Positions 50,683-60,367 of a DNA stretch of 64,000 nt are shown piece by piece. The position numbers and the translations under genes are program-made. This DNA is from Candidatus Anammoximicrobium sp. (lineage in GTDB: Bacteria; Planctomycetota; Planctomycetia; Pirellulales; Pirellulaceae): assembly GCA_012515235.1 (NCBI GenBank), contig JAAYYU010000153.1:1-64000 (forward strand). The letters are read 5' to 3'. Position 1 is the first letter of the stretch, and each line of letters opens with the position of its first letter. The notes under the pieces are model-generated. The model was not told the origin of the DNA and did no database searches. It worked only from the letters and a program-made list of their open reading frames with translations.

Positions 50683-50829
50683 TGTTGAGGCCGACGAGTG
50701 GATCCGTCCAAAGGTAGGCTCACTGCGTCCGCGCGGGGTGCGCGTGCCCGAGGCACCGTGCCACAGTCCTAAACTCGACTTGTTCGCCAATGCTAGCTTA
50801 GGATTGTCGCGGTACCCGGCAGACTCAAC

Positions 50830-51621
50830 CTATCTTGCCGCCGAAGGAGCAGCGGAAGGGGGGCTGGCAGCGAGTTCGCGGCCATCGACCGCGATGGTGA
50901 CGTCACCAACCGGGACGTTGCCGCCGGCTTGCCCCGTCGCCGCCTGGACGATTCGCAACAGCCCCGCGCAACAGGGAACTTCCATGCGCAGCACGGTGAT
51001 GCTTCGCAGCGACGACGCCTGGATCATCTGCGCCAGTTTCTGAACGTAGGCCTGACCATCGTCCAGCTTAGGGCAGCCGATGACGACCGGTCGTCCGCTG
51101 GTCAGAAAGCGGCGATGGAAGTCGGGGTGAACGACGGGGACACAGTCCGCCACCAGGAGCACGTCGGCTTCGTGCAGAAAGGGCGCATCAGGCGGCACCA
51201 AGTGGAGTTGCAAGGGCCAGTTGGCGAGCCGGCTTTGGGGGCCGCCCGCACGCGGGTCGCTGTCCGGCGAAAGACGAGGGGCGGGAGTCGGACCGGCGGA
51301 CAGCACGTTCAGCTGCAGACTCTTCGCGGCCGCCCCTGGACAGCTTTCGCGGGCCTTTTCGAGAGGGGCCGCGGTTCGCGACGCGGCGACGTGCGCCTGT
51401 GCTGCTTGTTCGTCGAAGGGAGCTGCATCGCGCTGGACGATCGTGATCGCGCCACGAAGACAGTGTCCGAGGCACTCGCCCAGCCCGTCGCAATACGTGT
51501 CGGAAACGAGTCGGGCTTTGCCGGCGACGATCTGAATGGCCCCTTCGGCGCAGGACGGCACGCACTGACCGCAGCCGTCGCATTTCTCTTCATCGATGTG
51601 AACGACTTTCCGTACGAGCAT
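50830..51621 (-). CDS. 4Fe-4S ferredoxin-like protein
   Basis: The 263-residue product begins with a two-cluster ferredoxin domain. The first motif CDGCGQCVPSC is complete. The second, CDGLGECLGHC, has Leu in place of the second Cys, so the second site has one fewer ligand, a form seen in similar proteins. The C-terminal part (about 120-250) has VPPDAPFLHEADVLLVADCVPVV (longer than quoted in the conserved core) and RMEVPCCAGLLRIVQ, where Cys pairs may bind another cluster. The function is unknown; electron transfer is likely. AGGAG at proper spacing supports the ATG at 51621 over 51642. It is divergent from the TPR gene. Confidence 0.85.
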   Translation of the reverse strand: MLVRKVVHIDEEKCDGCGQCVPSCAEGAIQIVAGKARLVSDTYCDGLGECLGHCLRGAITIVQRDAAPFDEQAAQAHVAASRTAAPLEKARESCPGAAAKSLQLNVLSAGPTPAPRLSPDSDPRAGGPQSRLANWPLQLHLVPPDAPFLHEADVLLVADCVPVVHPDFHRRFLTSGRPVVIGCPKLDDGQAYVQKLAQMIQASSLRSITVLRMEVPCCAGLLRIVQAATGQAGGNVPVGDVTIAVDGRELAASPPSAAPSAAR

Positions 51622-51841
51622 CACGTCATCTCCTGGTTTCATGTTATGGCCGACCCTGGCGGCGGCACTTGATGCGGGTCAATTCTGGTCGAGTTTTGCC
51701 GGCCAGTTCCGGGCTTCCAACACTGGGACGAAGCGATTTGGGGGCGGGGTTTCTCTGGACATTCCCCACGCTCCGTTTAGGCTAGAAGCAGTGCCGACAT
51801 GGCGACCGTTGTTTCCTGCCGAACTTCCACAGGTATCTCCC

Positions 51842-53149
51842 ATGCGACGAGCCCTGAGCCTCTTGAGCTTGACCTTTTTGATCTTCGTTCCCGCGGTCCT
51901 GTCGGCCGAACCGCCGAAATCGTTCGACGTGGTCGCCCGCGGTGCGTATCGCGTCACGGACGGCCGGAACGTGAAGGGAACCACTGAGGAAGGCGAATTG
52001 CTGACGGTCCTGGCGACGGACCAGGACAAGTACTGGGTCCAGTCGCTGCGTGGCGTCCAAGGCTGGATCGAACAGGGAGCCGTGGTCCGTCTGGCCGACG
52101 CTGAAGCGATCTTCGGGCGGCTGATCCGAGCCCAGCCGCAGAATCCGGTGAACTACGAGCGCCGGGCGCTGATCTGGCTGCAAAGCGGGCAGACGGACAA
52201 GCTGATGGCCGATTTCGACCGCGCCGTGGAGTTGGGCTCGAAGAATCCGTCGGTGTACGTAAACCGGGGCGTCCAACTGGCGACGCAGGGACAGTTCGAC
52301 AAGGCCGTTGCGGATTACGACATGGCCGTTCGTCTGGGGGTGAACGAGGCCTACCTGTTCTTCAATCGTGGCGTCGCGCAACTGGCGGCTGGCCGCGCCG
52401 AGAAGGCGGTCGAGGATTTCACGGAGGCGATGCAACGCGGCGAAAAAACAGCGGCGATCTACCTGAACCGGGCAGCGGCGCATCAGGCGGCCAACGAGGA
52501 AATCAAGGCGATTGACGATTTGGCCGAGGCCATCCGGCTGGAGCCGAAGAACCCCGCCGCGTTTCACCAGCGGGGCACGGTCTGGCAGACCCTGAACAAG
52601 GGGGACAAGGCCCTCGCCGACTTTGACCGGGCAATCCAACTGGACGCCGAATTCGTCCCGGCCTACAGCAGTCGCGGTTTCCTCTGGTTCCAGCGAAAGG
52701 AGCCGGCCAAAGCGGTCGCCGATTTCGATCGCGTCATCCGGCTCAATCCGAAAGCGGCGGTGGCGTACAACAACCGCGGCTACAACCGTCAGTTGCTGAA
52801 ACAGTATCGCGAAGCGCTGGCCGACTATGACGAAGCGATTCGTTTGGCGCCCAGTTACGTATTGGCGCACCAGAACAAGGCTTGGCTGCTGGCCACCTGC
52901 CCGGACGCGGCGATCCGCGACGGCAAGCAGGCGGTCAAAGCGGCAGAGAAGGCGTGCGAATTGAGCCCGGAAAAGCACTGGACCGACCTGAAGGCCCTGG
53001 CCGCCGCCTTTGCGGAATCCGGCGACTTTGCCCAGGCGATCCAGTGGCAGACCCAGACCATCGAACTGGCCCCGGAAGACGAACGGGCCGCAGAACAGCG
53101 GGTTTTGGCGGCGTACCAGGCCAACCAACCGTGGCGGGACGAGCCCTAA
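51842..53149 (+). CDS. Secreted TPR-repeat protein with SH3-like N-terminal domain
   Basis: The 435-residue product has a signal peptide (MRRALSLLSLTFLIF...), an SH3-like segment (about 25-90; YRVTDGRNVKGTTEEGE, KYWVQSLRGVQGWIE) and eight or so TPRs (about 100-420), with repeating ADFDRA and NRG motifs such as KAVADYDMAV and ALADYDEAIRLAPSY. Planctomycete TPR proteins of this shape are usually periplasmic scaffolds. I chose 51842 because the signal peptide begins there; the open frame from 51641 lacks support. It is divergent from the ferredoxin gene and convergent with cdsA. Confidence 0.9.
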   Translation: MRRALSLLSLTFLIFVPAVLSAEPPKSFDVVARGAYRVTDGRNVKGTTEEGELLTVLATDQDKYWVQSLRGVQGWIEQGAVVRLADAEAIFGRLIRAQPQNPVNYERRALIWLQSGQTDKLMADFDRAVELGSKNPSVYVNRGVQLATQGQFDKAVADYDMAVRLGVNEAYLFFNRGVAQLAAGRAEKAVEDFTEAMQRGEKTAAIYLNRAAAHQAANEEIKAIDDLAEAIRLEPKNPAAFHQRGTVWQTLNKGDKALADFDRAIQLDAEFVPAYSSRGFLWFQRKEPAKAVADFDRVIRLNPKAAVAYNNRGYNRQLLKQYREALADYDEAIRLAPSYVLAHQNKAWLLATCPDAAIRDGKQAVKAAEKACELSPEKHWTDLKALAAAFAESGDFAQAIQWQTQTIELAPEDERAAEQRVLAAYQANQPWRDEP

Positions 53150-53206
53150 CACCTGTTGAAAAACAGGGAACAGGCTGAGAAGGGCCTCGAAAACGCGAAA
53201 TGCGGC

Positions 53207-54265
53207 TCAGGCCAGTTCCGAGAAGAAGTACCGCGTCAGGTGATAGAACAAGGGGGCGGCGAAGCAGAGCGAGTCGATGCGATCCAGCACGCCCGGGTGG
53301 CCTTGAACCAGCGTCCCGAAATCGGCGACGTTGCGGTCGCGCTTGATCGCGGACATCACCATGTTCCCGGCGAAAGCGGTGACCGCCACGATCATCGACA
53401 TGCAGGCCGCCTCCCAGAACCGGAAGGGCGTCGCCCACCACAACAGCGAGCCGATCAAGGTCGTGCTGGTCACTCCGCCCAGAAAGCCTTCCCAAGTCCG
53501 CGTGGCGCTGATCGCGGGCGCGATCACGCGGCGGCCCAGCAACCGGCTCCAGGCGGTCTGAAAGACATCCGCCAACTGCGTCAGCAGCACCAGATAGAAC
53601 AACAACCCGGCCGCGGCCAGGTGCGAATCGCGTCCCCAGGCGGCGCCGTTCGAACGGGTCAGCGGCAGGTTCAGAAGGGCCGGCGCAAAGCTCAACGCGT
53701 AAACACAGATCAGCAGGCCCGCCTGGATTTTCGCGGAGCGTTCCAGAAATCGCTTCGGATCGCCCGCCACGGCGTTCCGCGCCGGAATGAAGAGAAAGGC
53801 GTAGACCGGGATGACGATGCTGTACACACCGTACAAATCCCAGCCGAGCCCGACCAGCACGTATTGCAGCGGCGTGAACCCGAAGAACACCCAGAACAAC
53901 GTGCGATGATCGCCCCGCCGCGTGGGCGTGGCGGTAATGAACTCGCGCAACGACCAGAACGAGACCGCCCCGAACAGAACCACTGTGGCGACGCGTCCCA
54001 GCAGGAACCCGGCCACCAGGATCGCGCACATGATCCACCAAGCCCGGATGCGGTGGATAAACCGCTCCACCAAGGCCGGATTGAGCGTGCCTTCGGGATA
54101 CCGCTTCAACAGCACGCTCACCGCATAGGCGATCGCCAGCAGGCCGATGACCACCCCCAGCAGCCAGTAGATCTGCGCGCTGGACTGCTCGCCCGCGGCC
54201 GGGGCAGGGTCCGCCGCGATCAGCTGTTGCAGGGTGGGTGGAAGCCACCAGCCGTCGTTCGCCAT
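53207..54265 (-). CDS. cdsA: Phosphatidate cytidylyltransferase
   Basis: It makes CDP-diacylglycerol from phosphatidic acid and CTP at the inner membrane, feeding phospholipid synthesis. The 352-residue protein has about eight to nine membrane segments and the C-terminal CdsA signature: MSAIKRDRNVADFGTLVQGH followed by PGVLDRIDSLCFAAP. The gene starts 37 bases after the acyltransferase stop, on the same strand. Together they cover consecutive steps (lysophosphatidate to phosphatidate to CDP-diacylglycerol), so an operon is likely. Confidence 0.93.
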   Translation of the reverse strand: MANDGWWLPPTLQQLIAADPAPAAGEQSSAQIYWLLGVVIGLLAIAYAVSVLLKRYPEGTLNPALVERFIHRIRAWWIMCAILVAGFLLGRVATVVLFGAVSFWSLREFITATPTRRGDHRTLFWVFFGFTPLQYVLVGLGWDLYGVYSIVIPVYAFLFIPARNAVAGDPKRFLERSAKIQAGLLICVYALSFAPALLNLPLTRSNGAAWGRDSHLAAAGLLFYLVLLTQLADVFQTAWSRLLGRRVIAPAISATRTWEGFLGGVTSTTLIGSLLWWATPFRFWEAACMSMIVAVTAFAGNMVMSAIKRDRNVADFGTLVQGHPGVLDRIDSLCFAAPLFYHLTRYFFSELA

Positions 54266-54302
54266 GTTGTCGTACCAAGGGGGATTCGCGGCTCGCCGAG
54301 CG

Positions 54303-54908
54303 TCACAGATCCTTCAGGCGGCGGACCGCCTGGCGGGCTCGGGTTAGGAAATTCGTCTTGGGCTCGCCGGCTTCCAGCCACATCGGCGGCCCAAACGTAA
54401 TGCAACTCAGCAACGGCACCGGCAACACCTCACCCCGCGGCAGCACGCGGTTCAAGTTCTCCATGTAGACCGGCACCAGCTCCAATTCGGGCCGTTTTTT
54501 GGCCAGGTAATACAGACCGCTCTTGAATTCGCCCAACTCCTCGCCGCTGTTGCGGCCGCCCTCCGGAAAAACGATCAACGAGTAGCGGTTGCCAATCTCG
54601 CGGATCATCCGCTCCACAGGGCTCTGGTGGACCTTGATGTTTTCCCGATCGATCAACAACACGTTGAACGAGCGGGCAATGTGCCGCCGCACGGCTCCGC
54701 CTTCCCAGTAATCGCGGGCGGCCACCGCCCGCGTGACCTGGCGCACCTCCCGCGGCAAACACGACCATAGCACCAAGGCGTCCAGGTGGCTGGTGTGGTT
54801 GGCAAAGTAAACCCGCTGGCATGTGTCCGGCTGGGATTCGACCCAGCGGACCTTGGCCCCGCTGAGCAGCTTGGCAATCAGGGCTAGGAAGGAGGCCGTT
54901 GCTGCCAT
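54303..54908 (-). CDS. 1-acyl-sn-glycerol-3-phosphate acyltransferase (PlsC-like)
   Basis: It is predicted to acylate lysophosphatidic acid at the membrane. The 201-residue protein has the HX4D catalytic motif in FANHTSHLDALVLW and the substrate-binding IVFPEGGRNSGEELGEF. The adjacent cdsA gene uses its product, which supports the PlsC role. The absence of a strong membrane segment besides the N-terminal MAATASFLALIAKLL helix is usual for the family. Other acyltransferases with the same motifs are possible. Confidence 0.85.
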   Translation of the reverse strand: MAATASFLALIAKLLSGAKVRWVESQPDTCQRVYFANHTSHLDALVLWSCLPREVRQVTRAVAARDYWEGGAVRRHIARSFNVLLIDRENIKVHQSPVERMIREIGNRYSLIVFPEGGRNSGEELGEFKSGLYYLAKKRPELELVPVYMENLNRVLPRGEVLPVPLLSCITFGPPMWLEAGEPKTNFLTRARQAVRRLKDL

Positions 54909-55037
54909 CGCTCACGCCATTTGCAGTCTAAACACCCGCGCAGGTAATTTCGCCCCACCGCGGCCCGGCTTTCTCAAAAAAAACAGATTGTCGGGCCAGC
55001 GGACCGCCCGGAACCCCTAAACGGCTGCCGATCCGTC

Positions 55038-56807
55038 CTACTCCAAAATTATGTCATCCACGCTGTGGTTGGCCGGAATCATGGGCAGCACGTGCTCCTG
55101 GTACGGAGTCTGCACGTCCAAGACGTACGGTCCGTCGTAGCGGAGCATCTCTTCCAAAGCCGGCACCAGATCCGCTTTCTCGCGGATCGTCGCCGCGCCA
55201 CAGCCGTAGCCCTGGGCAATTTTGACGAAGTCCGGATACCGCTCGACCGGATAAATGTCCTCGCCCTTGCCCTTCGCCTCGGCGTGATGGATCGGCCCCA
55301 AGTACGTGTGCGCGCGATTGCCGGCCATGAACCGGTCCTCCCACTGCACGACCATGCCCAGATGCTGGTTGTTCAGCAGCAGCACCTTGACGGGCAGATT
55401 CTCACAATAACACGTCGCCAACTCCTGAATGTTCATCTGCAGGCTGCCATCGCCGTCGATGTCCACGACCAGGGCGTCCGGATGAGCGGCCTGAGCGCCG
55501 ATGGCCGCGGGCAAGCCGAAGCCCATCGTGCCCAGACCCGAGCTGGACAGCCAGCGGCGGGGATGCCGGAATTGGAAAAACTGGGCGGTCCACATCTGGT
55601 GCTGGCCCACGCCCGTCACGACCACCGTCTGGCGATCCTGCGTCAACCGGGACAACTCCGTAATCGCGTGCTGCTGAAGAATGCCCGTGAACTGCTCGTC
55701 GTATTTGAAAGGATGCTCTTTCTTCCACTGCTGGCACTGCGCAACCCACCCCTCCAGGTCCTCGCCCGGATCGACGGCCTGCAGCAGCGACTGCAGCGCT
55801 AACTTCACGTCGCTGACGATCGGGATGTGAGCCGGCTTGTTCTTGTTCAACTCCGACGGATCGATGTCGATGTGAATGATCTTGGCGTGCTTGGCAAAAG
55901 CGTCCAGTCGGCCCGTCACGCGGTCGTCGAAACGCACGCCCAGAGCCAGCAGCAAGTCGCAATCACGGACCGCCCAGTTGGAGTACACGCTGCCGTGCAT
56001 GCCCAACATGTCCAAGCACAGCGGATCGTCGCTGGGGAACGCCCCCAGGCCCATCATCGTCATGGTCACGGGAATGCCCGTCTTGCGGGCGAAGATTCTG
56101 AGTTCGTCGCTGGCGTTGGCGGAGATGACGCCGCCGCCGCAGTACAGCAACGGCCGCTTGGCCAACTTGATCGCCGCCGCCACCTGCTTGATCTGCTCCG
56201 GACGGGCGCGAGGGGGGATCGAATCGCGATAACCCGGCAGATTCATGGGGGCGTCCCAGTTGACCGTCGCCTTTTCCAATTGGATGTCCTTGGGCATGTC
56301 CACCAGCACCGGCCCCGGGCGCCCGGTGGTCGCGATGTGAAAGGCTTCCTTCATAATCCGCGGCAACTCGGCGATGTCCGTCACCAGATAGTGGTTCTTG
56401 GTAATGCCGCGGCAGACCTCGACGATGGGGGTCTCCTGAAAGGCGTCCGTCCCAATCGAGCGAGTACCCACCTGGCCCGTGATCGCCACCAAGGGAATGC
56501 TGTCCAATTTGGCGTCCGCAATCCCCGTGACCAGATTCGTGGCCCCCGGACCGCTGGTGGCCATACAGACGCCCACCTTGCCGGTGGAGCGGGCATAGCC
56601 TTGGGCCGCAAAGGTCCCACCCTGCTCGTGCCGCGGCAGGATCGTGCGCAGCCGATCGGAGTAGCGGGTTAACGCCTGGTGCAGCGGCATGCTGGCGCCC
56701 CCGGGATACGCGAACAGAACTTCGACTCCATGATCGACGAGCGACTGGACCAGGATATCGGCCCCGGTCATGAGTTGGGCCTTGGCAGCTTGATGCGTTA
56801 TGGGCAT
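55038..56807 (-). CDS. ilvB: Acetolactate synthase large (catalytic) subunit
   Basis: It condenses two pyruvates (or pyruvate and 2-oxobutyrate) with thiamine diphosphate and FAD, the first step of valine, leucine and isoleucine synthesis. The 589-residue protein has the [15 protein letters not shown] start, catalytic Glu in [46 protein letters not shown] and the TPP motif [16 protein letters not shown] chose the ATG at 56807, with GGAGGG upstream; the open frame reaches 56843. A TATACT-type -10 box lies at 56856-56851. The regulatory subunit gene is about 8.5 kb away rather than next to it. Confidence 0.97.
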   Translation of the reverse strand: MPITHQAAKAQLMTGADILVQSLVDHGVEVLFAYPGGASMPLHQALTRYSDRLRTILPRHEQGGTFAAQGYARSTGKVGVCMATSGPGATNLVTGIADAKLDSIPLVAITGQVGTRSIGTDAFQETPIVEVCRGITKNHYLVTDIAELPRIMKEAFHIATTGRPGPVLVDMPKDIQLEKATVNWDAPMNLPGYRDSIPPRARPEQIKQVAAAIKLAKRPLLYCGGGVISANASDELRIFARKTGIPVTMTMMGLGAFPSDDPLCLDMLGMHGSVYSNWAVRDCDLLLALGVRFDDRVTGRLDAFAKHAKIIHIDIDPSELNKNKPAHIPIVSDVKLALQSLLQAVDPGEDLEGWVAQCQQWKKEHPFKYDEQFTGILQQHAITELSRLTQDRQTVVVTGVGQHQMWTAQFFQFRHPRRWLSSSGLGTMGFGLPAAIGAQAAHPDALVVDIDGDGSLQMNIQELATCYCENLPVKVLLLNNQHLGMVVQWEDRFMAGNRAHTYLGPIHHAEAKGKGEDIYPVERYPDFVKIAQGYGCGAATIREKADLVPALEEMLRYDGPYVLDVQTPYQEHVLPMIPANHSVDDIILE

Positions 56808-56850
56808 GCGGTGAAACCCTCCCTCCAACAGCAGAAGCGACAATCTCTTT

Positions 56851-56856
56851 AGTATA
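56851..56856 (-). promoter_or_regulatory. Candidate -10 box for ilvB
   Basis: Read on the minus strand this is TATACT, 44 bases upstream of the ilvB ATG. No good -35 box is at 16-18 bases, so it may be an activator-dependent promoter or chance. Confidence 0.35.
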
Positions 56857-57067
56857 ACACGCCTTTCCGCGAAACACGCAGCGGACGGTCGATAAGCACC
56901 GTAGTGTACGTGGGATGCGCCCGGTTTTCAAGGTTCCGAGAGAGCCGTTGGCCTCGATGCGTCAGCCCGCAAGTCTTGCGTGCCGTGGACCTTGGACGCA
57001 TCGCTCCGGTGTCGCGAGGGCCCCCGAAAGGCCGACAACGGCCTGTGTCCGTGCCCCGCGCTGCCAC

Positions 57068-58066
57068 TTAATACCCCAGCAAGGCGCGGACGTGCTCGAC
57101 CGCCGCCAAGCCTAAATCCGGCAAGTGGTATCCGCCCTCCAGAACGCTGACCAACCGGCCGCCGGCGTGCCGCTCGGCCGCCAGCACCAACGCCTGGGTG
57201 AGCCACCGGTAGGACTTCGGTTCTAAACTGAGATGGGCGACCCGGTCCCACATCAGCGCGTCGAATCCGGCGCTAAGCAGAATGAACCCGGGCCGGTACC
57301 AGTCCAGCGCCGGCAAAACCTGACGTTCCAACGCCTGGCGATACCCGGTGTCGCCACAGCCCCGTTCCAGCGGCACATTCAGGGTATAGCCGGCCCCGTC
57401 GCCACTGCCGGTCTCCGTGGCGGATCCCGAACCGGGGAACTCGAGCGAGCCGGGGCGCTCGTGCAGACTGACGTACAATACGTCGCGCCGGGACTCGAAC
57501 AGGTGCTGCGTGCCGTTGCCGTGGTGGACGTCAAAATCAACGATTGCGACCCGCGAGATTCCGCCCACGCGGACCAGGTGCTCCGCGGCGATTGCGACGT
57601 GGTTGAACAGACAGAAGCCCAACGCTTGATCCGCCTCCGCGTGGTGCCCCGGCGGACGCACGGCGCAGAAAGCCCGCTGCACACGCCCCGCCAGGACCGC
57701 CTCGCAAGCCGCCAGCACTCCCCCGCTGGCCAACGCCGCCACGTCGTAGCTTCGCGGCCCAAGGCAAGTGTCGCGGGAACCGATGAAGGTGAAGCCTTCG
57801 TCGCACATCATCCGCACCAGGTCGACGTACGCCGGATCGTGGACCAGCGACAACTGGTCGGCGGTCGCGGGCCGGAACGGCAGGGCGTCCATCGCGTCCA
57901 ACAAACCGGCTCGCTGCAGCGAACCCACGATCACCCCCAGACGTTCCGGCAGATCCAAGTGCGACGGTCCCGGGTCGTGGTCCAGGAATCGCCGGTCGTA
58001 GATCCAGCCCACTTTGGCGGGAACGCCGTCCAAGGCGGCAGACATTGGAGTTTCTCGGCGATGCAT
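57068..58066 (-). CDS. Histone deacetylase-like (acetoin utilisation/HDAC family) protein
   Basis: This zinc-dependent deacylase family removes acetyl groups from amines such as lysine or polyamines. The 332-residue protein has PPGHHAEADQALGFCLFN, the metal-binding VDFDVHHGNGTQHLF, LSAGFDAL and EGGYHLPDL near the end; the paired His and the Asp and Tyr are in the expected places. Length and pattern fit bacterial class II-like HDACs. The ATG at 58066 has GAGG upstream; one at 58045 is also possible. It lies 67 bases after a FIST-domain gene on the same strand. The true substrate is unknown. Confidence 0.92.
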   Translation of the reverse strand: MHRRETPMSAALDGVPAKVGWIYDRRFLDHDPGPSHLDLPERLGVIVGSLQRAGLLDAMDALPFRPATADQLSLVHDPAYVDLVRMMCDEGFTFIGSRDTCLGPRSYDVAALASGGVLAACEAVLAGRVQRAFCAVRPPGHHAEADQALGFCLFNHVAIAAEHLVRVGGISRVAIVDFDVHHGNGTQHLFESRRDVLYVSLHERPGSLEFPGSGSATETGSGDGAGYTLNVPLERGCGDTGYRQALERQVLPALDWYRPGFILLSAGFDALMWDRVAHLSLEPKSYRWLTQALVLAAERHAGGRLVSVLEGGYHLPDLGLAAVEHVRALLGY

Positions 58067-58133
58067 GGTTCAAGCCTCGTCAAAAACACGCAGCGATCGG
58101 CCTGGCTGGGCTCGCCGCCGCGAAGCGACCCGG

Positions 58134-59342
58134 CTACCCCGCCTCGAACAGCGCCAGGCTGGCGGTGAACCCGTGGACGAAGTTCTTGCCTGACACGGGT
58201 CCCAGTTCGCCGGCGGCGAAGAACCCGGCCAGCGGGATGTCGCCCAGGGCCTGGCCGATCGCGGCCGCGTCGTGATGCGGTCCCGGAAACATCCGGGTGC
58301 CGCGTCCGTTGCAGGTGAACAACAGCGCGCCCAACGGATTCCCTCCGCCTTGCTGCCGTGTCGCCGCCAGCAGTTGCCGCAGATCCGCGTCGGCCGTCTG
58401 GGCGTCGCGAATGTGGAATTGGACCGTCTGGCCGACCCGAACGTAATCGCCGGCGACCACAGCACCGGTGTCGGGATCGACTCCCAGGACGTTGCGGACC
58501 AGGAAATCACCGTGCTCGAAACGGTCCCGGTACTCGCTGACAGCGCGGCCCAGGTGCAGACCGCGGCGGACCATCTCCTGCTCGCGCGCGGGTAACGTCA
58601 CCAGCACGTCGTGCAGTTGGATCACGGCCGGTTTGCCGCCCAGTTCGTGGATTACGTTCTGCTCGGCGCGGGTGACGACAAAGGGCTTGCCGATGGGCCG
58701 GCAGCCTTGCGAGACGACGGTTCGCACTCGCACCGCCCCGGACAGCAGCACCGCAACGCCGCCGCCAGTCAGGGCCTGTCGTCCCAGAATCAGGCGACTT
58801 TCGCCGGGTTGCGACGCGCCGCTAGCCATGCCACCGATGACGGGCGTGCCGGGATGCTCGTCATTCATCCGCTCCAGCAGGTAGTCGGACGGAAAGGTAA
58901 ACGGCTCGCCCAAGAGGAGCATGGCGGCATGAGCCGGCCACTGTTCCACCAGCGCGTCCGGCCAACCCAGGATTGCACCGCCCTCGCGAGTCCGTTCGAA
59001 GGTCAAGTGCATCGGCTGCAGCTCGGCCCCCGGCAGACGGGCCAAGAACAGAGAGAGTCCCGAAACGTCTTCCAGTTCCTGGCCGACGCCGACGAGCGAT
59101 TCGGCCGTACAGCCGATGACACACTCCGTCCCCAGGCGGTCGCAGACTTCGTTGGCGATGGTGTCGCAGATCCCGGCGCGATCCGCCGAGACGAACAAGG
59201 CCGCCAAGTCAGGCGTGCCGCCCAGGCGGGCCAGGGCCCGATCGCAGACTTCGGCCACGCCTCGGCGAGCATCGTGGGCCGCGGAAAAGGCGGAAGAACA
59301 ACAGGCCGCTTGGGGTTCGGAGGATCGATTCATGCCTGACAC
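58134..59342 (-). CDS. FIST domain signal-sensing protein
   Basis: The 402-residue cytoplasmic protein has a FIST N domain (about 20-215; ALFVSADRAG, VIGCTAESLVGVGQELED) and a FIST C domain (about 230-380; LGVDPDTGAVVAGDYVRVG, ALLFTCNGRGTRMF, PLAGFFAAGELGPVSGKNF). FIST proteins are thought to bind small ligands, perhaps amino acids, and feed signal transduction. No kinase or cyclase is adjacent; the neighbour is a deacetylase. The ATG at 59342 is used; an internal one at 59333 is equally plausible. Confidence 0.93.
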   Translation of the reverse strand: MSGMNRSSEPQAACCSSAFSAAHDARRGVAEVCDRALARLGGTPDLAALFVSADRAGICDTIANEVCDRLGTECVIGCTAESLVGVGQELEDVSGLSLFLARLPGAELQPMHLTFERTREGGAILGWPDALVEQWPAHAAMLLLGEPFTFPSDYLLERMNDEHPGTPVIGGMASGASQPGESRLILGRQALTGGGVAVLLSGAVRVRTVVSQGCRPIGKPFVVTRAEQNVIHELGGKPAVIQLHDVLVTLPAREQEMVRRGLHLGRAVSEYRDRFEHGDFLVRNVLGVDPDTGAVVAGDYVRVGQTVQFHIRDAQTADADLRQLLAATRQQGGGNPLGALLFTCNGRGTRMFPGPHHDAAAIGQALGDIPLAGFFAAGELGPVSGKNFVHGFTASLALFEAG

Positions 59343-59736
59343 TCGCGTGGTGGTGACTGCGTTCAGAGCGCTGCGCCGGCCGGGCGCTTACTCACCATAC
59401 CCTGCAGCCGGACCGGGATGCAACGTGGGCAGCCCGCTCGCGGGGCTGCGCGGCGTTGCGGCGGAACCGCGGGCGGTGTCCATCGCCGTGTTTTGGGCCA
59501 CAGAAAGTTGGGTTTGGCCAAGAACGGTTCTTCCCGCGGATGACTCCTCCGCCGCCAACGATTTCACCGGCGTCCGCCCGTTTATTGATTCCGCGACCTC
59601 GATTAGAATGAAATGCGGCAGGCAACCTGAAGCAGGCGTCGTCTTGGGCCGGCAAGGCGGCTGCGAGCCGCGTGATCCGGGCGAGAGCCCGTCCTGGCCC
59701 AATGACCGTCCGCCCCAGCAAGAGACAGGCCCCCCC
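59343..59736. other. Divergent intergenic region
   Basis: This 394-bp stretch lies between the FIST gene (minus) and the DUF4404 gene (plus). It contains G+C-rich short hairpins, including GGGCGAGAGCCC near 59678, but no clear promoter pair at consensus spacing. No gene is supported: longer frames extend into FIST antisense. Confidence 0.5.
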
Positions 59737-60012
59737 ATGACGGAACAGATTGACAACCTGAAAGCGACCGTGGCCGAATTGGAGGCCGAATTGCAGTCGA
59801 TCGCAACGCTGGACGCCGAGTCGCGTGCGGTCCTGGAACAAGCCGTGCTCGACATCCTGGCGGCGCTGCACAAGGCAACGCCGGGCGAGCGGCCCGCTCA
59901 ATCCGCGATCGAACGCTTGCACGCTGCGGCCCAGGAGTTTGAGGAAACGCATCCCACGGTGACCGGGATTCTCAGCCGCTTGATCGACGGCTTGGGGCAG
60001 ATGGGCATCTGA
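59737..60012 (+). CDS. DUF4404 family small protein
   Basis: The 91-residue acidic, helical protein matches DUF4404: an N-terminal ELEAELQSIATLDAESRAVL, a central LHAAAQEFEETHPTVTGILS and the C-terminal RLIDGLGQMGI ending. These proteins are small and of unknown function. No signal or membrane segment is present. The ATG at 59737 is the family start; the open frame extends far upstream without similarity. The ribosome site is unclear (a run of C precedes it). Confidence 0.85.
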   Translation: MTEQIDNLKATVAELEAELQSIATLDAESRAVLEQAVLDILAALHKATPGERPAQSAIERLHAAAQEFEETHPTVTGILSRLIDGLGQMGI

Positions 60013-60367
60013 GTGCGGGCGAGCCGCCGCTGCGCGGTCCCGCCGCAAGGAGCCCGCGCCAACGCCCGGCATCTCGAACATCCGGGGTTCTGTTCCGCGG
60101 GGAAACTTCAGCAGAAACGCGGAAAATCTGCCCAGTCAGCGCGACCTGGTGCGTTTCGTCGCGTGCTGGCAAGCCACTGCTATCATCCGCGCCCGGCAAA
60201 CTGGGAAGACTCTGCCGGCTCACGCTCCCACAGGTCAAGCGGTTAAAACCGCTAGACCGATGAACCACTGCATAACCGTTCTCTGCGCGCGCGGCCTGCC
60301 AGCTTGCCGTCCCCGCGACGGACCATGTTGCGCGATCCAATCCGACCCTCCAAAGACACGGCATCCG
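60013..60367. other. Gap upstream of the HtrA-like protease gene
   Basis: This 355-bp region has no supported gene. It contains a near-perfect 26-base hairpin at 60233-60258. No consensus promoter was identified with confidence. Confidence 0.5.
60233..60258. promoter_or_regulatory. Near-perfect palindrome upstream of the HtrA-like gene
   Basis: GGTCAAGCGGTT (60233-60244) pairs with AACCGCTAGACC (60247-60258) with one mismatch and only two bases between the arms. It lies 110 bases before the protease ATG. With such a short centre it is more like a dimeric protein-binding site than an RNA hairpin. Confidence 0.45.

Noticed and set aside
53152..53167. Small GAAA-loop hairpin after the TPR gene as a terminator
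   Set aside because: Stem is only 6 bp and no T-tract follows.
60220..60275. tRNA-like look of the sequence around the palindrome
   Set aside because: GGTCAAGCGGTT...AACCGCTAGACC resembles a tRNA arm, but no cloverleaf, anticodon loop or TTCGA arm can be built.
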